A stretch of 64,000 bases of DNA from REEB95 sp050729835 (GTDB lineage Bacteria > Pseudomonadota > Alphaproteobacteria > ATCC43930 > CGMCC-115725): positions 6,583 through 70,582 of the forward strand of contig JBOHLS010000015.1 of the NCBI GenBank assembly GCA_050729835.1, in the 5' to 3' direction. The notes under the pieces were generated by a model that was given only the letters and a program-made list of their open reading frames with translations, did not search any database and was not told the origin of the DNA. A program made the position numbers and the translations under genes. How positions within the stretch are numbered: position 1 is the stretch's first letter; each line of letters begins with the position of its first letter. Shown in pieces: positions 14,989 to 25,400 of this stretch.

Positions 14989-17334
14989 ATGCGTGAATTC
15001 GACCTGGGCCGGGCGGTGCCGCGGACCGAGGATTGGCGGCTGCTGCGCGGCCGCGGGCGTTATACCGACGACATCGCCCTGCCGCGCGCGACCCAGCTTT
15101 ACGTCCTGCGCTCGCCGCATGCCGCGGCGCGCATCCGCGGCATCGACACCGCCGCGGCGCAGGACGCGCCGGGCATCGTCGCGGTGCTCACCGGCCACGA
15201 CGCCGCCACCGACGGACTCGGCACGCTGCGCGGACGCATCGCGCGCAAGCGGCCGGACGGCAGCCCCAATTACCAGCCGGCTTACCGCATCCTGGCGCTC
15301 GACTGCGTGCAGCATGTCGGCGATCCGGTGGCGGCGATCGTCGCCGAGACCTTGGCGCAGGCCAAGGACGCGGCCGAACTGATCGCGATCGATTACGAAA
15401 TCCTGCCCGCGGTCACCGACACCGCCGGCACGTTGGCGCCGGACGCGCCGCAGGTATGGGACGAGGCGCCCGGCAATATCTGCTTCGTCGAGCATGTCGG
15501 CAACGAGGCCAGGGTCAAGGAAGCATTCGCCCGCGCCAAGCACGTTGTGCGCCAGCGCTTCGTCGTCAGCCGCGTCGCCGCCTCGCCGATGGAAGGCCGC
15601 GCCGCCTTGGGCTTCTACGATTTGCACGACGAGCGCTATACGCTCCATGCCGCGCTCCAGGCGCCGCATCTGATGCGCGCCGACCTCGCCGAGAACATCC
15701 TCAAGATTCCGGCCAACCGGCTGCGCGTGATCTCGCCCGATGTCGGCGGCGGCTTCGGCATGAAAGGCAGCACCTTCCCGGAATATGCGCTGGTGCTGTG
15801 GGCGGCGAAGAAGATCGGTCGGCCGGTCAAATGGTTCGCCGAACGCGGCGAGTCCTTCGTCGCCGATCATCACGCGCGCGACAACGTCTCCGAAGTGGCG
15901 CTGGCGCTGGGCGCGGACGGCAAGTTCCTGGCGCTCGATGTCGAAACCGTCGCCAATATCGGCGCCTATATCGCCTCCAACGGCCTGCACGTGCCGGTCG
16001 GTAATCTCGGCGGCCTCGCCGGCCCCTACACGACGAAGGATATTCACGTGAAGGTGACGGGCGTGTTCTCGAACACCAACGCGACCTGTCCTTATCGCGG
16101 CGCCGGACGGCCCGAGGCCTCGTTCTGCATCGAGCGTATCATCGACATCGCCGCCGCCGAGCTGAAGCTCGATCGCGTCGAACTGCGCCGCCGCAATTTG
16201 ATTCCGCCGGCGGCCATGCCGTTCAAGACCGGCCTGGTCTTCACCTACGATTGCGGCGAGTTCGAGCGCGTCATGGACAAGGCGCTGGCGCTCGGCGACT
16301 GGAAGGGCGTGGCGGCGCACAAAGCCGATGCGCAACGCCGCGGCAAGCTCTATGGCGCCGGCATCGTCTCGGTCATCGAGGTCGCCGGCGGCCCCGCCAC
16401 CGCGCCCTTCGAGGAAGCGACGGAAATCCGCTTCGATGCCACCGGTAGCGCCACCCTCCTCCTCGGCTCGCACAACCACGGCCAGGGCCACGAGACCGCC
16501 TTCCGCCAGCTCGCCCAGCACTTCCTCGGCCTCGCGCCCGAGCAGGTGACGGTGATCTACGGCGACACCGACAAGGTGTTCCACGGCCGCGGCACCTTCG
16601 GCTCGCGCTCGCTGTCGGTCGGCGGCGCGGCGCTCCAGGCTGCCGCCGCGCGCATCGTCGAGAAGGGCAAGACGGTCGCCAGCCACCTGCTCGAAGCCGC
16701 GACCGCCGACATCGAATTCGCCGACGGCAAATTCACGGTGGCGGGCACGGACAAATCCATCGACCTGACGGCCGTGGCGCGGGCGTCGTTCAATCCGCTG
16801 CGGATGCCGCTTGGCATGGAAATCGGGCTTGACGCCAACGCCGTCTTCCGCCCGCCCGCCGGTACGTTTCCTAATGGCTGTCACCTGTGCGAGGTCGAGA
16901 TCGATCCCGACACTGGCGTCGCGGCGATCGTGCGCTATGCCGTGGTCGACGACGTCGGCCGCATCGTCAATCCGCTGCTGCTCGAGGGCCAGATCCACGG
17001 CGGTATCGCTCAAGGCGCCGGCCAGGCGCTGTGCGAGGCGATGGTCTACGACCGCGACAGCGGCCAGCCAGTCTCAGGCTCGTTCATGGATTACTGCCTG
17101 CCGCGCGCGACGGATTTCTGCCCGATCGAAGTCGGCGAGCACAGCGTGCCGTCGAAGAGCAATCCGCTCGGCATCAAAGGCGCCGGCGAAGCCGGCTGCG
17201 TTGGCGCGCTGCCGGCGGTGATGAATGCGATCAACGACGCGCTCTTGCCGCTCGGCATCCGACATTTCGACATGCCGGCAACGCCCGAGCGGCTGTGGCG
17301 TGCGATCCACGCGGCGAAGGGCAGCAGGACTTAA
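14989..17334 (+). CDS. Molybdopterin-binding hydroxylase subunit (xanthine dehydrogenase family)
   Basis: The product has 781 residues, the normal size for the large subunit of molybdenum hydroxylases. An N-terminal a/b hammerhead domain (RYTDDIALPRATQLYVLRSPHAAARI) is followed by the Mo-cofactor domains, with VSPDVGGGFGMKGS-like and GQGHETAFRQLA cofactor-binding segments. The active-site loop reads CPYRGAGRPEA; this is the form II type, not the cysteine-containing AYRCSFR loop of true CO dehydrogenase. The C-terminal GAGEAGCVGALPAV near the end contains the conserved catalytic Glu. The substrate is an aldehyde, purine or other aromatic heterocycle. The FAD and iron-sulfur partner subunits are not in the window. 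Confidence 0.9.
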   Translation: MREFDLGRAVPRTEDWRLLRGRGRYTDDIALPRATQLYVLRSPHAAARIRGIDTAAAQDAPGIVAVLTGHDAATDGLGTLRGRIARKRPDGSPNYQPAYRILALDCVQHVGDPVAAIVAETLAQAKDAAELIAIDYEILPAVTDTAGTLAPDAPQVWDEAPGNICFVEHVGNEARVKEAFARAKHVVRQRFVVSRVAASPMEGRAALGFYDLHDERYTLHAALQAPHLMRADLAENILKIPANRLRVISPDVGGGFGMKGSTFPEYALVLWAAKKIGRPVKWFAERGESFVADHHARDNVSEVALALGADGKFLALDVETVANIGAYIASNGLHVPVGNLGGLAGPYTTKDIHVKVTGVFSNTNATCPYRGAGRPEASFCIERIIDIAAAELKLDRVELRRRNLIPPAAMPFKTGLVFTYDCGEFERVMDKALALGDWKGVAAHKADAQRRGKLYGAGIVSVIEVAGGPATAPFEEATEIRFDATGSATLLLGSHNHGQGHETAFRQLAQHFLGLAPEQVTVIYGDTDKVFHGRGTFGSRSLSVGGAALQAAAARIVEKGKTVASHLLEAATADIEFADGKFTVAGTDKSIDLTAVARASFNPLRMPLGMEIGLDANAVFRPPAGTFPNGCHLCEVEIDPDTGVAAIVRYAVVDDVGRIVNPLLLEGQIHGGIAQGAGQALCEAMVYDRDSGQPVSGSFMDYCLPRATDFCPIEVGEHSVPSKSNPLGIKGAGEAGCVGALPAVMNAINDALLPLGIRHFDMPATPERLWRAIHAAKGSRT

Positions 17335-17349
17335 TCCAATCGCCAAGGC

Positions 17350-17437
17350 CCGTCATTGCGACGCCGAGCACGGCGAGGCGGAAGCAATCCAGAATTTTAA
17401 ACTGGATTGCTGTGTCGCTGCGCTCCTCCCAATGAGG
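17350..17437. repeat. Family B palindromic repeat, copy 1
   Basis: CGTCATTGCGA...GGAAGCAATCCAG pairs with CTGGATTGCTGTGTCGC...CCCAATGAGG. Copies of the same family lie at 22393 and 36477. This one sits between two convergent genes. Confidence 0.75.
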
Positions 17438-17481
17438 CGATCATATAACCGGCTGACCGCCAGCGTTCCGCCACACGGCTC

Positions 17482-18036
17482 CTAATTTTTCGGCGGCTTG
17501 GCGCCCAGCGACTTGGTCATATTCTTCGCCGGCCACTGGTCGCTGACGACGGGTAACGGGCCTTTCTTGCCGGTGATGCGTTCGAGCGCGATGCAATAGA
17601 CCGTCACCTGATCGAGCCGCGGATAGAAGCCCTTGGACCGTACCCATTGGGGATCGCCGTATTTCGCCATGAAGCGGTCGAAGAAGCGCGCCTTGGCCGC
17701 CGGATCGCTTTCAATCGTGACCGCGCCGAAAGCGACGACGCTGGCATAGCTCACCGTCGTGTCGCATTCGAACTCGCCATAGGGATAGATAGTGCCCATC
17801 TCGGCGGCCTCGAACGAGACGCGCGGATTGCGCTCGATATTGCTTTGGAAATGGCCGGCGGCGCTGGTGTGGATATAGATCTTGCCCGATTCGTAGACGA
17901 ACAGGTTGGGGATCACATAGGGCTGACCGGCAGCGTCGACCGAGCCGATATGGCCAAGCGCGACCCGGCCGAGAAACGCCTCGGCCTCCTCGCGGCTCAT
18001 CTCCTTGTCCTTGCGGCGGACGACGCCCTGGCTCAT
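17482..18036 (-). CDS. Pyridoxamine 5'-phosphate oxidase-fold flavin protein
   Basis: The product has 184 residues with the split-barrel FMN-binding fold: EAEAFLGRVALGHIGSVDAAGQPYVIPNLFVYESGKIYIHT forms the first sheet, and SNIERNPRVSFEA the segment that precedes the flavin phosphate site. Many such proteins are nitroreductase-like or F420/FMN-dependent reductases rather than PdxH; the residues needed for pyridoxine oxidation are not evident. It is encoded 10 bp upstream of, and in the same direction as, nothing related: the fcl gene ends upstream at 18047. Cytoplasmic; substrate unknown. Confidence 0.8.
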   Translation of the reverse strand: MSQGVVRRKDKEMSREEAEAFLGRVALGHIGSVDAAGQPYVIPNLFVYESGKIYIHTSAAGHFQSNIERNPRVSFEAAEMGTIYPYGEFECDTTVSYASVVAFGAVTIESDPAAKARFFDRFMAKYGDPQWVRSKGFYPRLDQVTVYCIALERITGKKGPLPVVSDQWPAKNMTKSLGAKPPKN

Positions 18037-18046
18037 GCGCCGCCCC

Positions 18047-19018
18047 TCATTTCGCGGCGTGCTCGTGATACCAGCGATAGGCGTCGGCGAGACCTTCCTT
18101 GAGGCGGATGCGCGGCCGCCAGCCGAGCGCGTCGAGTTTGCCGGTGGCGAGCAGCTTGCGCGGCACGCCGTCGGGCTTCGAGGGATCGAAACGGAACGTG
18201 CCCTTATATCCGACGACTTCGGCGATCGCCTGGGCGAGCTCGGCGATGGTCAAATCCTCGCCCCAGCCGACATTGACGTGGCTTTCGTCGGAATAGCGCT
18301 CGATCAGGAACACCAGCGCGTCGGCGAGATCGTCGACGTGGAGGAATTCGCGCCGCGGCTTGCCGCTGCCCCAAATCTCGACGCTCGGCGCATTCGCCTG
18401 CTTGGCGCGATCGATCTTCATGATGAGCGCCGGAATGACGTGGCTGCCTTCGAGATCGTAGCGGTCGCCCGAACCGTAAAGGTTGGTCGGCTGCGCCGAA
18501 ATGAAATCGCACTGCCACTGTCGGCGATAGGCGGCACAGAGCTTGAGGCCGGCGATCTTGGCGACGGCGTACCATTGATTGGTCGGCTCCAGCGGGCTGG
18601 TCAGCAGCTCGGCCTCGACCATCGGCTGCTTGGCAAGACGCGGATAGATGCACGACGAGCCGAGATAGAGCAGTTTCTTGGCGCCGGTCTGGCGCGCCGC
18701 CTCGATCAGGTTTCCGGCGATCATCAGGTTGTCGTAGAGGAACTCGGCCGGCCGCGTCGCATTGGCGAGGATGCCGCCGACCGTCGCGGCGGTGACGAAC
18801 ACGGCGTCGGGCTCGAGCTGGCGCAGCAACGCCTCGACCGCGTCCTGGCGGCGCATGTCCGCCTCGCCGCGCCCCGCGGTCAGCACGGTGCAGCCGGCGC
18901 TGCCCAGGCGCCGCACCAGCGCGCTGCCGACCATGCCGCGATGGCCGGTGACCAGAACGCGCTTGCCGGCCAGCGGAAAAACCACCGATGCCGCCGGCGC
19001 GGTCTTGGGCTCGCGCAT
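18047..19018 (-). CDS. fcl: GDP-L-fucose synthase
   Basis: The product has 323 residues. It is an extended SDR that epimerises and reduces GDP-4-keto-6-deoxymannose to GDP-L-fucose using NADPH. The cofactor motif is TGHRGMVGSAL near residue 24, the catalytic Ser lies in LGSSCIYPR, and the Tyr-Lys pair is in YAVAKIAG; the substrate-site segments GSGKPRREFLHVDDLADA are typical. The start overlaps the gmd stop as TGATG, so the two are translated together. The pair supplies activated fucose for surface polysaccharide, consistent with the nearby GT2-GtrA gene. Confidence 0.93.
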   Translation of the reverse strand: MREPKTAPAASVVFPLAGKRVLVTGHRGMVGSALVRRLGSAGCTVLTAGRGEADMRRQDAVEALLRQLEPDAVFVTAATVGGILANATRPAEFLYDNLMIAGNLIEAARQTGAKKLLYLGSSCIYPRLAKQPMVEAELLTSPLEPTNQWYAVAKIAGLKLCAAYRRQWQCDFISAQPTNLYGSGDRYDLEGSHVIPALIMKIDRAKQANAPSVEIWGSGKPRREFLHVDDLADALVFLIERYSDESHVNVGWGEDLTIAELAQAIAEVVGYKGTFRFDPSKPDGVPRKLLATGKLDALGWRPRIRLKEGLADAYRWYHEHAAK

Positions 19019-20076
19019 CAGCCGACGCCCGTCGAGGCGGCGCCGCGCGCCGGGCTGTCGAAGCCGGCGCGGTGCAGCGTCTTCTCCTGCTGCGCCAGGC
19101 CGAGATCGTGCTTCACCATCAGCTTGATCAGCGTCGTGAAATCCATCTTCGGCCGCCAGCCGAGCACCTTGTGCGCCTTCGACGCGTCGCCTTGCAGGGC
19201 GTCGACCTCGGTGGGGCGCAGATAGCGTGCGTCGAGTTCGACGTGCTTCTTCCAGTCGAGGCCGAGCTCACCGAAGGCGATCTCGACCAGCTCTTTCACA
19301 CTGTGCGACGTGCCGGTGGCGACGACGTAGTCGTCGGGCTTGTCCTGTTGCAGCATCAGCCACATCGCCTCGACATAGTCGCCGGCGAAGCCCCAGTCGC
19401 GCCGCGCCTCGAGGTTGCCAAGGAAGAGCTTGTCCTGGAGCCCTTCCTTGATGCGTCCGGCGGCGCGCGTCACCTTGCGAGAGACGAAGGTCTCGCCACG
19501 GCGCGGACTTTCGTGGTTGAACAGGATGCCGTTGCAGATGAACAGGCCATAGGCCTCGCGGTAATTGACCGCGTACCAGTGCGCCGCCGCCTTGCTCGCA
19601 GCATAGGGGCTGCGCGGCTCGAACGGCGTCTTCTCGTGCTGCGGCGGCTTGGCGCCGCCGAACATCTCGGACGAGCCGGCCTGGTAGAAGCGCACCTTGC
19701 GGCCGCCATGTGCGACGTGGTCGCGTAGCGCCTCGAGCAACCGGAGCGTGCCGAGCGCGTCGATGTCGGCGGTGTATTCCGGCACCTCGAACGACACTTT
19801 GACGTGGCTCTGCGCGCCCAAATTGTAGACTTCGTCGGGCTGCACCTTTTCGAGCACCCGGCGCAGCGCCGTGCCGTCGGACATGTCGCCGTAATGCAGC
19901 GCCAGGTTGGCGCCGGCGACGTGCGGGTCGTGATAGAGGTGGTCGATCCGGTCGGTGTTGAACAGGCTCGCCCGGCGCAGCATGCCGTGCACCGCATAGC
20001 CCTTGCCGACCAGCAATTCGGCCAGATAGGCCCCGTCCTGGCCGGTGACGCCGGTGATCAACGCGCGCTTAACCAT
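19018..20076 (-). CDS. gmd: GDP-mannose 4,6-dehydratase
   Basis: The product has 352 residues. It converts GDP-mannose to GDP-4-keto-6-deoxymannose, the precursor for fucose, rhamnose or perosamine. The NADP motif is TGVTGQDGAYL at the N-terminus; the active-site Thr/Ser and Glu lie in GSSEMFGG, and the Tyr-Lys pair in YAASKAAAHW. NHESPRRGETFVSRKVTRA is the GMD signature. It is divergent from the glycosyltransferase at 20207 across 130 bp. Confidence 0.95.
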   Translation of the reverse strand: MVKRALITGVTGQDGAYLAELLVGKGYAVHGMLRRASLFNTDRIDHLYHDPHVAGANLALHYGDMSDGTALRRVLEKVQPDEVYNLGAQSHVKVSFEVPEYTADIDALGTLRLLEALRDHVAHGGRKVRFYQAGSSEMFGGAKPPQHEKTPFEPRSPYAASKAAAHWYAVNYREAYGLFICNGILFNHESPRRGETFVSRKVTRAAGRIKEGLQDKLFLGNLEARRDWGFAGDYVEAMWLMLQQDKPDDYVVATGTSHSVKELVEIAFGELGLDWKKHVELDARYLRPTEVDALQGDASKAHKVLGWRPKMDFTTLIKLMVKHDLGLAQQEKTLHRAGFDSPARGAASTGVG

Positions 20077-20206
20077 GGGCTGTTAGGGTCCTCCTGCGGG
20101 GCACGATCCTATTATAATGCCGGGCATTCCGCGACCCGCCTGTGACGGATTAAACCTTGAGGAATCAGGGCGAATCGAGGCATTTTTAAGCAAGGACCGT
20201 ACCCGC

Positions 20207-21361
20207 ATGAGCGAAGCCACCGCCCGCCGGATCGAACCGCAGCCCGTGGCGCTGCGCGCCGCCGAGCTTACCGTGGTGATCCCGACGCTCAACGAGCGCG
20301 AGAACATCGCCCCGCTTTTGGAGCGTCTCGACCTGGCGCTCGCCGGAACGCGTTGGGAAGTGATCTTCGTCGACGATGATTCGACCGACGGCACGCCCGA
20401 GGCGGTGCGTGAGATCGGCCGCAGCGACGCGCGCGTCCGCTGCCTGCAGCGCATCGGCCGCCGCGGCCTGTCGACCGCCTGCATCGAGGGCATCCTCGCC
20501 TCGGCCTCGCCCTTCGTCGCGGTGATGGACGCCGATTTGCAGCACGACGAATCGCTGCTGCCCGGCATGCTCAACGTCCTGCGCCACGAGCCTTGCGACA
20601 TCGTCGTCGGCTCGCGCCACGTCGCCGGCGGTGGCGTCGGCGAATGGGACAAGACCCGTGCCGGCATGAGCAGCCTCGCCACCAGGCTGTCGCGCCTCAT
20701 CTGCAAGACCGAGATCGCCGATCCGATGAGCGGCTTCTTCATGCTGCGCCGCGACGTGTTCGAGACCGCCGTGCGCGGCCTGTCGGGCCAGGGTTTCAAG
20801 ATCCTGCTCGACCTGCTGGCCTCGCTGCCGACGCCGCCGCGCCTCAAGGAGCTGCCGTATGAGTTCCGCACCCGGCGTTACGGCGAGAGCAAGCTCGACA
20901 CCATGGTGACGTGGGAATTCGGCATGCTGCTGGCCGACAAGCTGGTGGGCCATATTGTGCCGGTGCGCTTCGCGCTGTTCGCGATGATCGGCGCGCTCGG
21001 CGTGGTCGTCGACCTGATCGTGCTGTCGCTCGCCATCACCGCCGGCGCCGGCTTCGTCGCCGCCCAGACCGTCGCCACGGTGGTGGCGATGACCTCGAAC
21101 TTCTTCCTCAACAACGTCTTCACCTATCGCGACCAGCGGCTCAAGGGCTGGCGGCTGTGGCGCGGCCTGTTCTCGTTCTACGTCATCTGCGCGTTGGGCG
21201 CGGTGGCCAATGTCGGCGCCGCCGCCTTCGTCTTCGCCGGCGATGCGCATTGGCTCGCGGGCTTCAAGGGCATTCCGTGGCTCGCCAGCGTGGCCGGCGT
21301 GGTCGTCGGCTCGGTGTGGAACTACGCGGTATCCTCGGTCTTCACCTGGAAGCGCAAGTAG
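20207..21361 (+). CDS. Glycosyltransferase family 2 fused to GtrA-like membrane domain
   Basis: The product has 384 residues from the ATG at 20207; an upstream in-frame start at 20117 lacks support. Residues ~17-240 form a DPM1-like GT-A domain: VVIPTLNERENI, the acidic VDDDSTDGT, and the nucleotide-metal motif MDADLQHDE. The last ~130 residues contain four transmembrane helices of the GtrA type (FALFAMIGALGVVVDLIVL to NYAVSSVFTWKRK). Such fusions make polyprenyl-phosphate-linked mannose or glucose and move it across the inner membrane for glycan modification. Confidence 0.9.
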   Translation: MSEATARRIEPQPVALRAAELTVVIPTLNERENIAPLLERLDLALAGTRWEVIFVDDDSTDGTPEAVREIGRSDARVRCLQRIGRRGLSTACIEGILASASPFVAVMDADLQHDESLLPGMLNVLRHEPCDIVVGSRHVAGGGVGEWDKTRAGMSSLATRLSRLICKTEIADPMSGFFMLRRDVFETAVRGLSGQGFKILLDLLASLPTPPRLKELPYEFRTRRYGESKLDTMVTWEFGMLLADKLVGHIVPVRFALFAMIGALGVVVDLIVLSLAITAGAGFVAAQTVATVVAMTSNFFLNNVFTYRDQRLKGWRLWRGLFSFYVICALGAVANVGAAAFVFAGDAHWLAGFKGIPWLASVAGVVVGSVWNYAVSSVFTWKRK

Positions 21362-21374
21362 CGCGCGGGCGTTC

Positions 21375-21725
21375 CTATTGCCGGCGCTGCGGCCGCAGCT
21401 GATAGCGGTCGCCGGCGATCTTCTCGAACATGATTTCGATCATCGGGTGGCTGATCGGGCCGTTGTCGCCATCGGGCAGCAGGTTCTGTTCCGAGACGTA
21501 AGCCTCGTAAGGGCCGCCCTGGGCGTTTTGCGCCAGCAGGTGATAGAACGGCTGGTCCTTCGATGGCCGGCGGTCGGCCGGGATCGACTGGTACCATTCC
21601 TCGGAATTGTTGAAGATCGGATCGACGTCGTAGATCACGCCGCGGAACGGATAGAGCCGGTGGCGGACGATCTGGCCGACCGAGAATTTGGCTTGCCGTA
21701 AGATCAACTGGCCGCTGCAACCCAT
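21375..21725 (-). CDS. hspQ: Heat shock protein HspQ
   Basis: The product has 116 residues of the YccV/hemimethylated-DNA-binding family. Seen: KFSVGQIVRHRLYPFRGVIYDVDP, then WYQSIPADRRPSKDQPFYHLL and a YVSEQNL segment, all typical of HspQ. In enterobacteria HspQ is a substrate and enhancer of Lon protease and affects DnaA stability; whether this holds here is inference. The gene converges with the GT2-GtrA gene, 13 bp apart. Confidence 0.9.
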   Translation of the reverse strand: MGCSGQLILRQAKFSVGQIVRHRLYPFRGVIYDVDPIFNNSEEWYQSIPADRRPSKDQPFYHLLAQNAQGGPYEAYVSEQNLLPDGDNGPISHPMIEIMFEKIAGDRYQLRPQRRQ

Positions 21726-21820
21726 AAGGCCCCCATCGGCACGCCGTTGTCACACGCTTGAAACCTTAGGGTGATTCTGCTGTCACGCTCAAGCGACAAC
21801 GCGTCGAGTCGCGCGAGAAA

Positions 21821-22126
21821 TCAGCGCTGGCCCTGATAGCGGCGCGCCAAGCGCAGCAGTTCGAGGTCGCAGGTCTGCTTGGCGATCTCCTCGAGATCCT
21901 CGAAATAGGTCCGGAGGCCCGCCGGACTCAGCCGCCCGATCAGCCAGCCGACGAATTGCTCCGGCGTCTTGACCCAGGTGGGTAACGGATTGAGCCCGTG
22001 GCCGATCGGCAGCACCGCGCGCAGGATGCGCCAGCGCCGACGCCGCAACTGCTCGTCGACTGGATCGAGGTCGGCTTCGAGCACCCACCCCGGGCGACTT
22101 TGCACGCCACCGCTGCGTCCCGCCAT
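21821..22126 (-). CDS. Conserved hypothetical protein
   Basis: The product has 101 residues with basic and leucine-rich helices and no signal peptide or clear membrane segment. Two tryptophan-containing stretches (RWRILRAVLPIGHGLNPLP and WVKTPEQFVGWLIGRL) are followed by a Glu/Leu-rich helix. I do not recognise a family. Codon use looks like the backbone and the frame is well bounded, so it is probably a real gene. It is not overlapped by any other plausible coding frame. Confidence 0.55.
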   Translation of the reverse strand: MAGRSGGVQSRPGWVLEADLDPVDEQLRRRRWRILRAVLPIGHGLNPLPTWVKTPEQFVGWLIGRLSPAGLRTYFEDLEEIAKQTCDLELLRLARRYQGQR

Positions 22127-22477
22127 AACGACTCAACCCCCGCGTCCAGCGCGTGGTTCAAGCCCGCGCCGCGTTAAGATTACCGAAAGGTAATGTTAAT
22201 ATAGCCGGGAGAATTACTATTGCAAGCGCAAAAGCGCCTCAGTAGACACGAAATATTCGACTGTTTCTCCCAAATAGTTAACGCAAGAATGTCAAGTCAA
22301 GCGCGGATCGTTAATCTTTCGTCGGCCGGCTTGCCGTTGGGCCGCCCGCCGCGTCAAGCGCGCCGACGCCGGCGCGCGGCCGTCCGCTAAATGTCATTAC
22401 GAGGCGCATAGCGCCGAAGCAATCCAGGGCCATCGACTGGCTTGCTTCGCTTCGCTCGCAATGCCGTACTTCGCGCG
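22127..22477. other. AT-rich intergenic region with inverted repeat
   Basis: About 350 bp without a gene. The portion near 22170-22320 is clearly more AT-rich than the surroundings and holds a short perfect dyad ATTACC-GAAA-GGTAAT at 22179-22194, which may be a regulator site for the hypothetical gene at 21821. The right part holds a GC-rich run and then the family B repeat at 22393. Confidence 0.5.
22393..22465. repeat. Family B palindromic repeat, copy 2
   Basis: GTCATTACGAGGCGC...CGAAGCAATCCAG pairs with CTGGCTTGCTTCGCTTCGCTCGCAATG. It lies at the 3' end of dnaE and could form the transcript's terminal stem. Confidence 0.75.
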
Positions 22478-25400
22478 TCAGATTTCCGCCACTTCGCGGA
22501 TGCCCGGCACGGTCTGGAGCGCGGCAGCCAGCCGCGGCGTCACCTTGAAGCCGCCGGGTAGCGCGATCTCGACCTCGCGCGCCTCGTCCAAGGGCACCAC
22601 CACGTTCACCCGCCCGCGGCCGCCGCTCTCGGTTGCAACCGCCTTGCGCACGCCGGGGAGCGCTTCTACGCGCTCGATCACCAGGCGCAGTCCGACCGCG
22701 GCGCCGGCGGCGACCTTGTCGAGCGCCTCGATGCGCTGCGCCGTCAGGCGGAAGCTGTCGCCTTCGACCCGGAGATCGGCGGTGACCAGCAGCGGCTGAC
22801 CGGATTCGATGAGCGCGCGGCTGTCGCGCAGCACCTCGGAAAACGCCATCACCTCGAAAACGCCGCTCATGTCCGAGACCTGGAGGAAGGCAAAGCGGTT
22901 GCCGCGCGCCGAGGTGCGCTCCTTGCTGCCGATGATGACGCCGGCGAGCTTGACGCGCGTCTCGGCGCCGGCTGGCCGGCGCGCCAAGTCGGCGAAGCGC
23001 AGCACGCCGAGCCGCGCCAGGCTCTTGCCGTAGGGGCTGAGCGGATGGCTCGAGAGATAAAAGCCGATCGCCTCGAACTCCTTCTGCAGCCGCTCGGCCA
23101 GCGGCCAGTCGGCGAGCGCCGGCAGCGGCGGCGCGGCCACCGGCCCGGCATCGCCGCCGAACAGGTTGACCTGCTGGCTGGCGCGCTCGTTGGTGGCGGC
23201 ATTGGCGTGGCGTAGCAGCAACTCGATCGCGGCGAAGGCCTGCGCCCGGTTGGGCGCGATGGCGTCGAAGGCGCCCGCCTTCACCAGGCTCTCGAACTGC
23301 CGCTTGTTGAAATGCCTGGGATCGATGCGCGCCGCGAAATCGAACAGGTCACGGAACGGCCCGCGTGCCGCGCGCTCAGCGACGACCTGGCGCATGGCCG
23401 CCGATCCCACGCCCTTGACCGCGGCAAGGGCGTAGCGGATCGCGCCGCCCTCGCCCGCCGCCTCGACCGCGAAATCGACGTTCGATCGGTTGATATCGGG
23501 CGACAGCAGCTTGATGCCGAGACGGTCGCATTCCTGGCGGAAGACGTTGAGCTTGTCGGTGTTGCCGAGATCGAGCGTCATCGACGCGGCCATGAACTCG
23601 ACCGGATAGTTGGCCTTGAGATACGCCGTCTGGTAGCCGACCAGCGCATAGGCCGCGGCATGCGACTTGTTGAAGCCGTAGCCGGCGAACTTCGCTACCT
23701 GCTCGAAGATGTATTCGGCGAGGCGATCGTTGACGCCGTGCGCCTTGGCGCCGTCGATGAACTGCTTGCGCTGCGCCTCCATCTCGGACTTGATCTTCTT
23801 GCCCATGGCGCGGCGCAGGAGATCGGCGCTGCCGAGCGAATATCCCGACAGCACCTTGGCGATCTCCATCACCTGTTCCTGGTAGATGATGATGCCATGG
23901 GTTTCTTCGAGGATCGGCTCGAGCTCGGGATGCATATATTCCGGCCGCTCGTTGCCGTGCTTGACCGCGATGTAGCGCGGGATGTTCTCCATCGGACCGG
24001 GGCGATAGAGCGCGTTGACGGCGACGATGTCCTCGAAGCGGTCGGGGTCGAGCTTCTTCAGCATGTCGCGCATGCCGGCACCTTCGAGCTGGAACACGCC
24101 GACGGTCTCGCCGTGCGCCAGCAGCCGGAAGGTCTTGTGGTCGTCGAGCGGCAGGTTGCTCAGATCCAGGGCAATGCCGCGCGCCGCCAGCAAGTCGCGT
24201 GCCTTGGCCAGCACGGTCAGCGTCTTTAGGCCGAGAAAGTCGAACTTCACCAGTCCCGCCGCCTCGACGTATTTCATGCTGAACTGGGTCACCGGCATCG
24301 ACGAGCGCGCATCGCGGTAGAGCGGCACCAGCTCGTCCAGCGGTCTATCCCCGATCACCACGCCCGCGGCGTGGGTCGAGGCGTGGCGATAGAGGCCCTC
24401 GAGCTGAAGCGCAATCTCGATCAGCCGCGCCACCTGCGGGTCGTCGTCGCGCATCTGTTGCAGCATCGGCTCGTTGTCGATCGCCTGCTGCAGGCTGACC
24501 GGCACCGCCGGATTGTTCGGCACCAGCTTGCAGATGCGGTCGATCTGGCCATAGGGCATGCCGAGCACCCGGCCGACGTCGCGCAGCACTGCGCGCGCCT
24601 GAAGCTTCCCGAAGGTGATGATCTGCGCCACCCGGTCGCTGCCGTAGCGCTCCTGCACATGGCGGATGACCTCGTCGCGCCGGTCCTGGCAGAAGTCGAT
24701 GTCGAAATCGGGCATCGACACGCGCTCGGGATTGAGGAAGCGCTCGAACAGCAATCCCAGGCGCAGCGGATCGAGTTCGGTGATGGTGAGCGACCAGGCA
24801 ACCAGCGAACCGGCGCCCGAGCCGCGGCCGGGACCGACCGGAATGCCCTGCCCTTTGGCCCATTGGATGAACTCGGCGACGATCAGGAAATAGCCGGCGA
24901 AGCCCATCTTGACGATGACGTCGAGCTCGTGAGCGAGCCGTTCGCGATAGGGCGCCGCCGCGGCCGCGCGCTGCGCCGCGGAAAGATCGGGCGCGAGCAC
25001 TTGCGCCAAACGCTGTTCCAGGCCGGCGGCGGCGGCCTCGCGCAGCTCCGCCGCCTCGTCGCGGCCCGAGGCGCTCTTGAACGGCGGCAGGATGGGCTGG
25101 CGCGGCTCGGGCATGAAGGCACAGCGCTGTGCGATCACCAGCGTGTTGTCGCAGGCCTCGGGCACGTCTGAGAAGACGAGACGCATTTCGTCACTCGACT
25201 TGAAATAATGCTCGGGCGTCAGGCGTCTGCGGTTGCCGTCGGCGAGCGTCGTGCCCTGGGCGATGCACAGCAGCACGTCGTGGGCGTCGTAATCGTCGCG
25301 CTCGGCGAAATGCACGTCGTTGGTCGCCACAAGCGGCAAATCGCGCGCCAGCGCCAGTTCGATCAGCGCCGCGTCGATGCGCTCCTTGGTGGCGGTGTTG

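Noticed and set aside
14842..17013. A 723-codon open frame on the minus strand
   Set aside because: It is antisense to the molybdopterin hydroxylase gene, is composed of low-complexity Arg/Asp/Gly residues and has no motifs; it reflects high GC at third positions.
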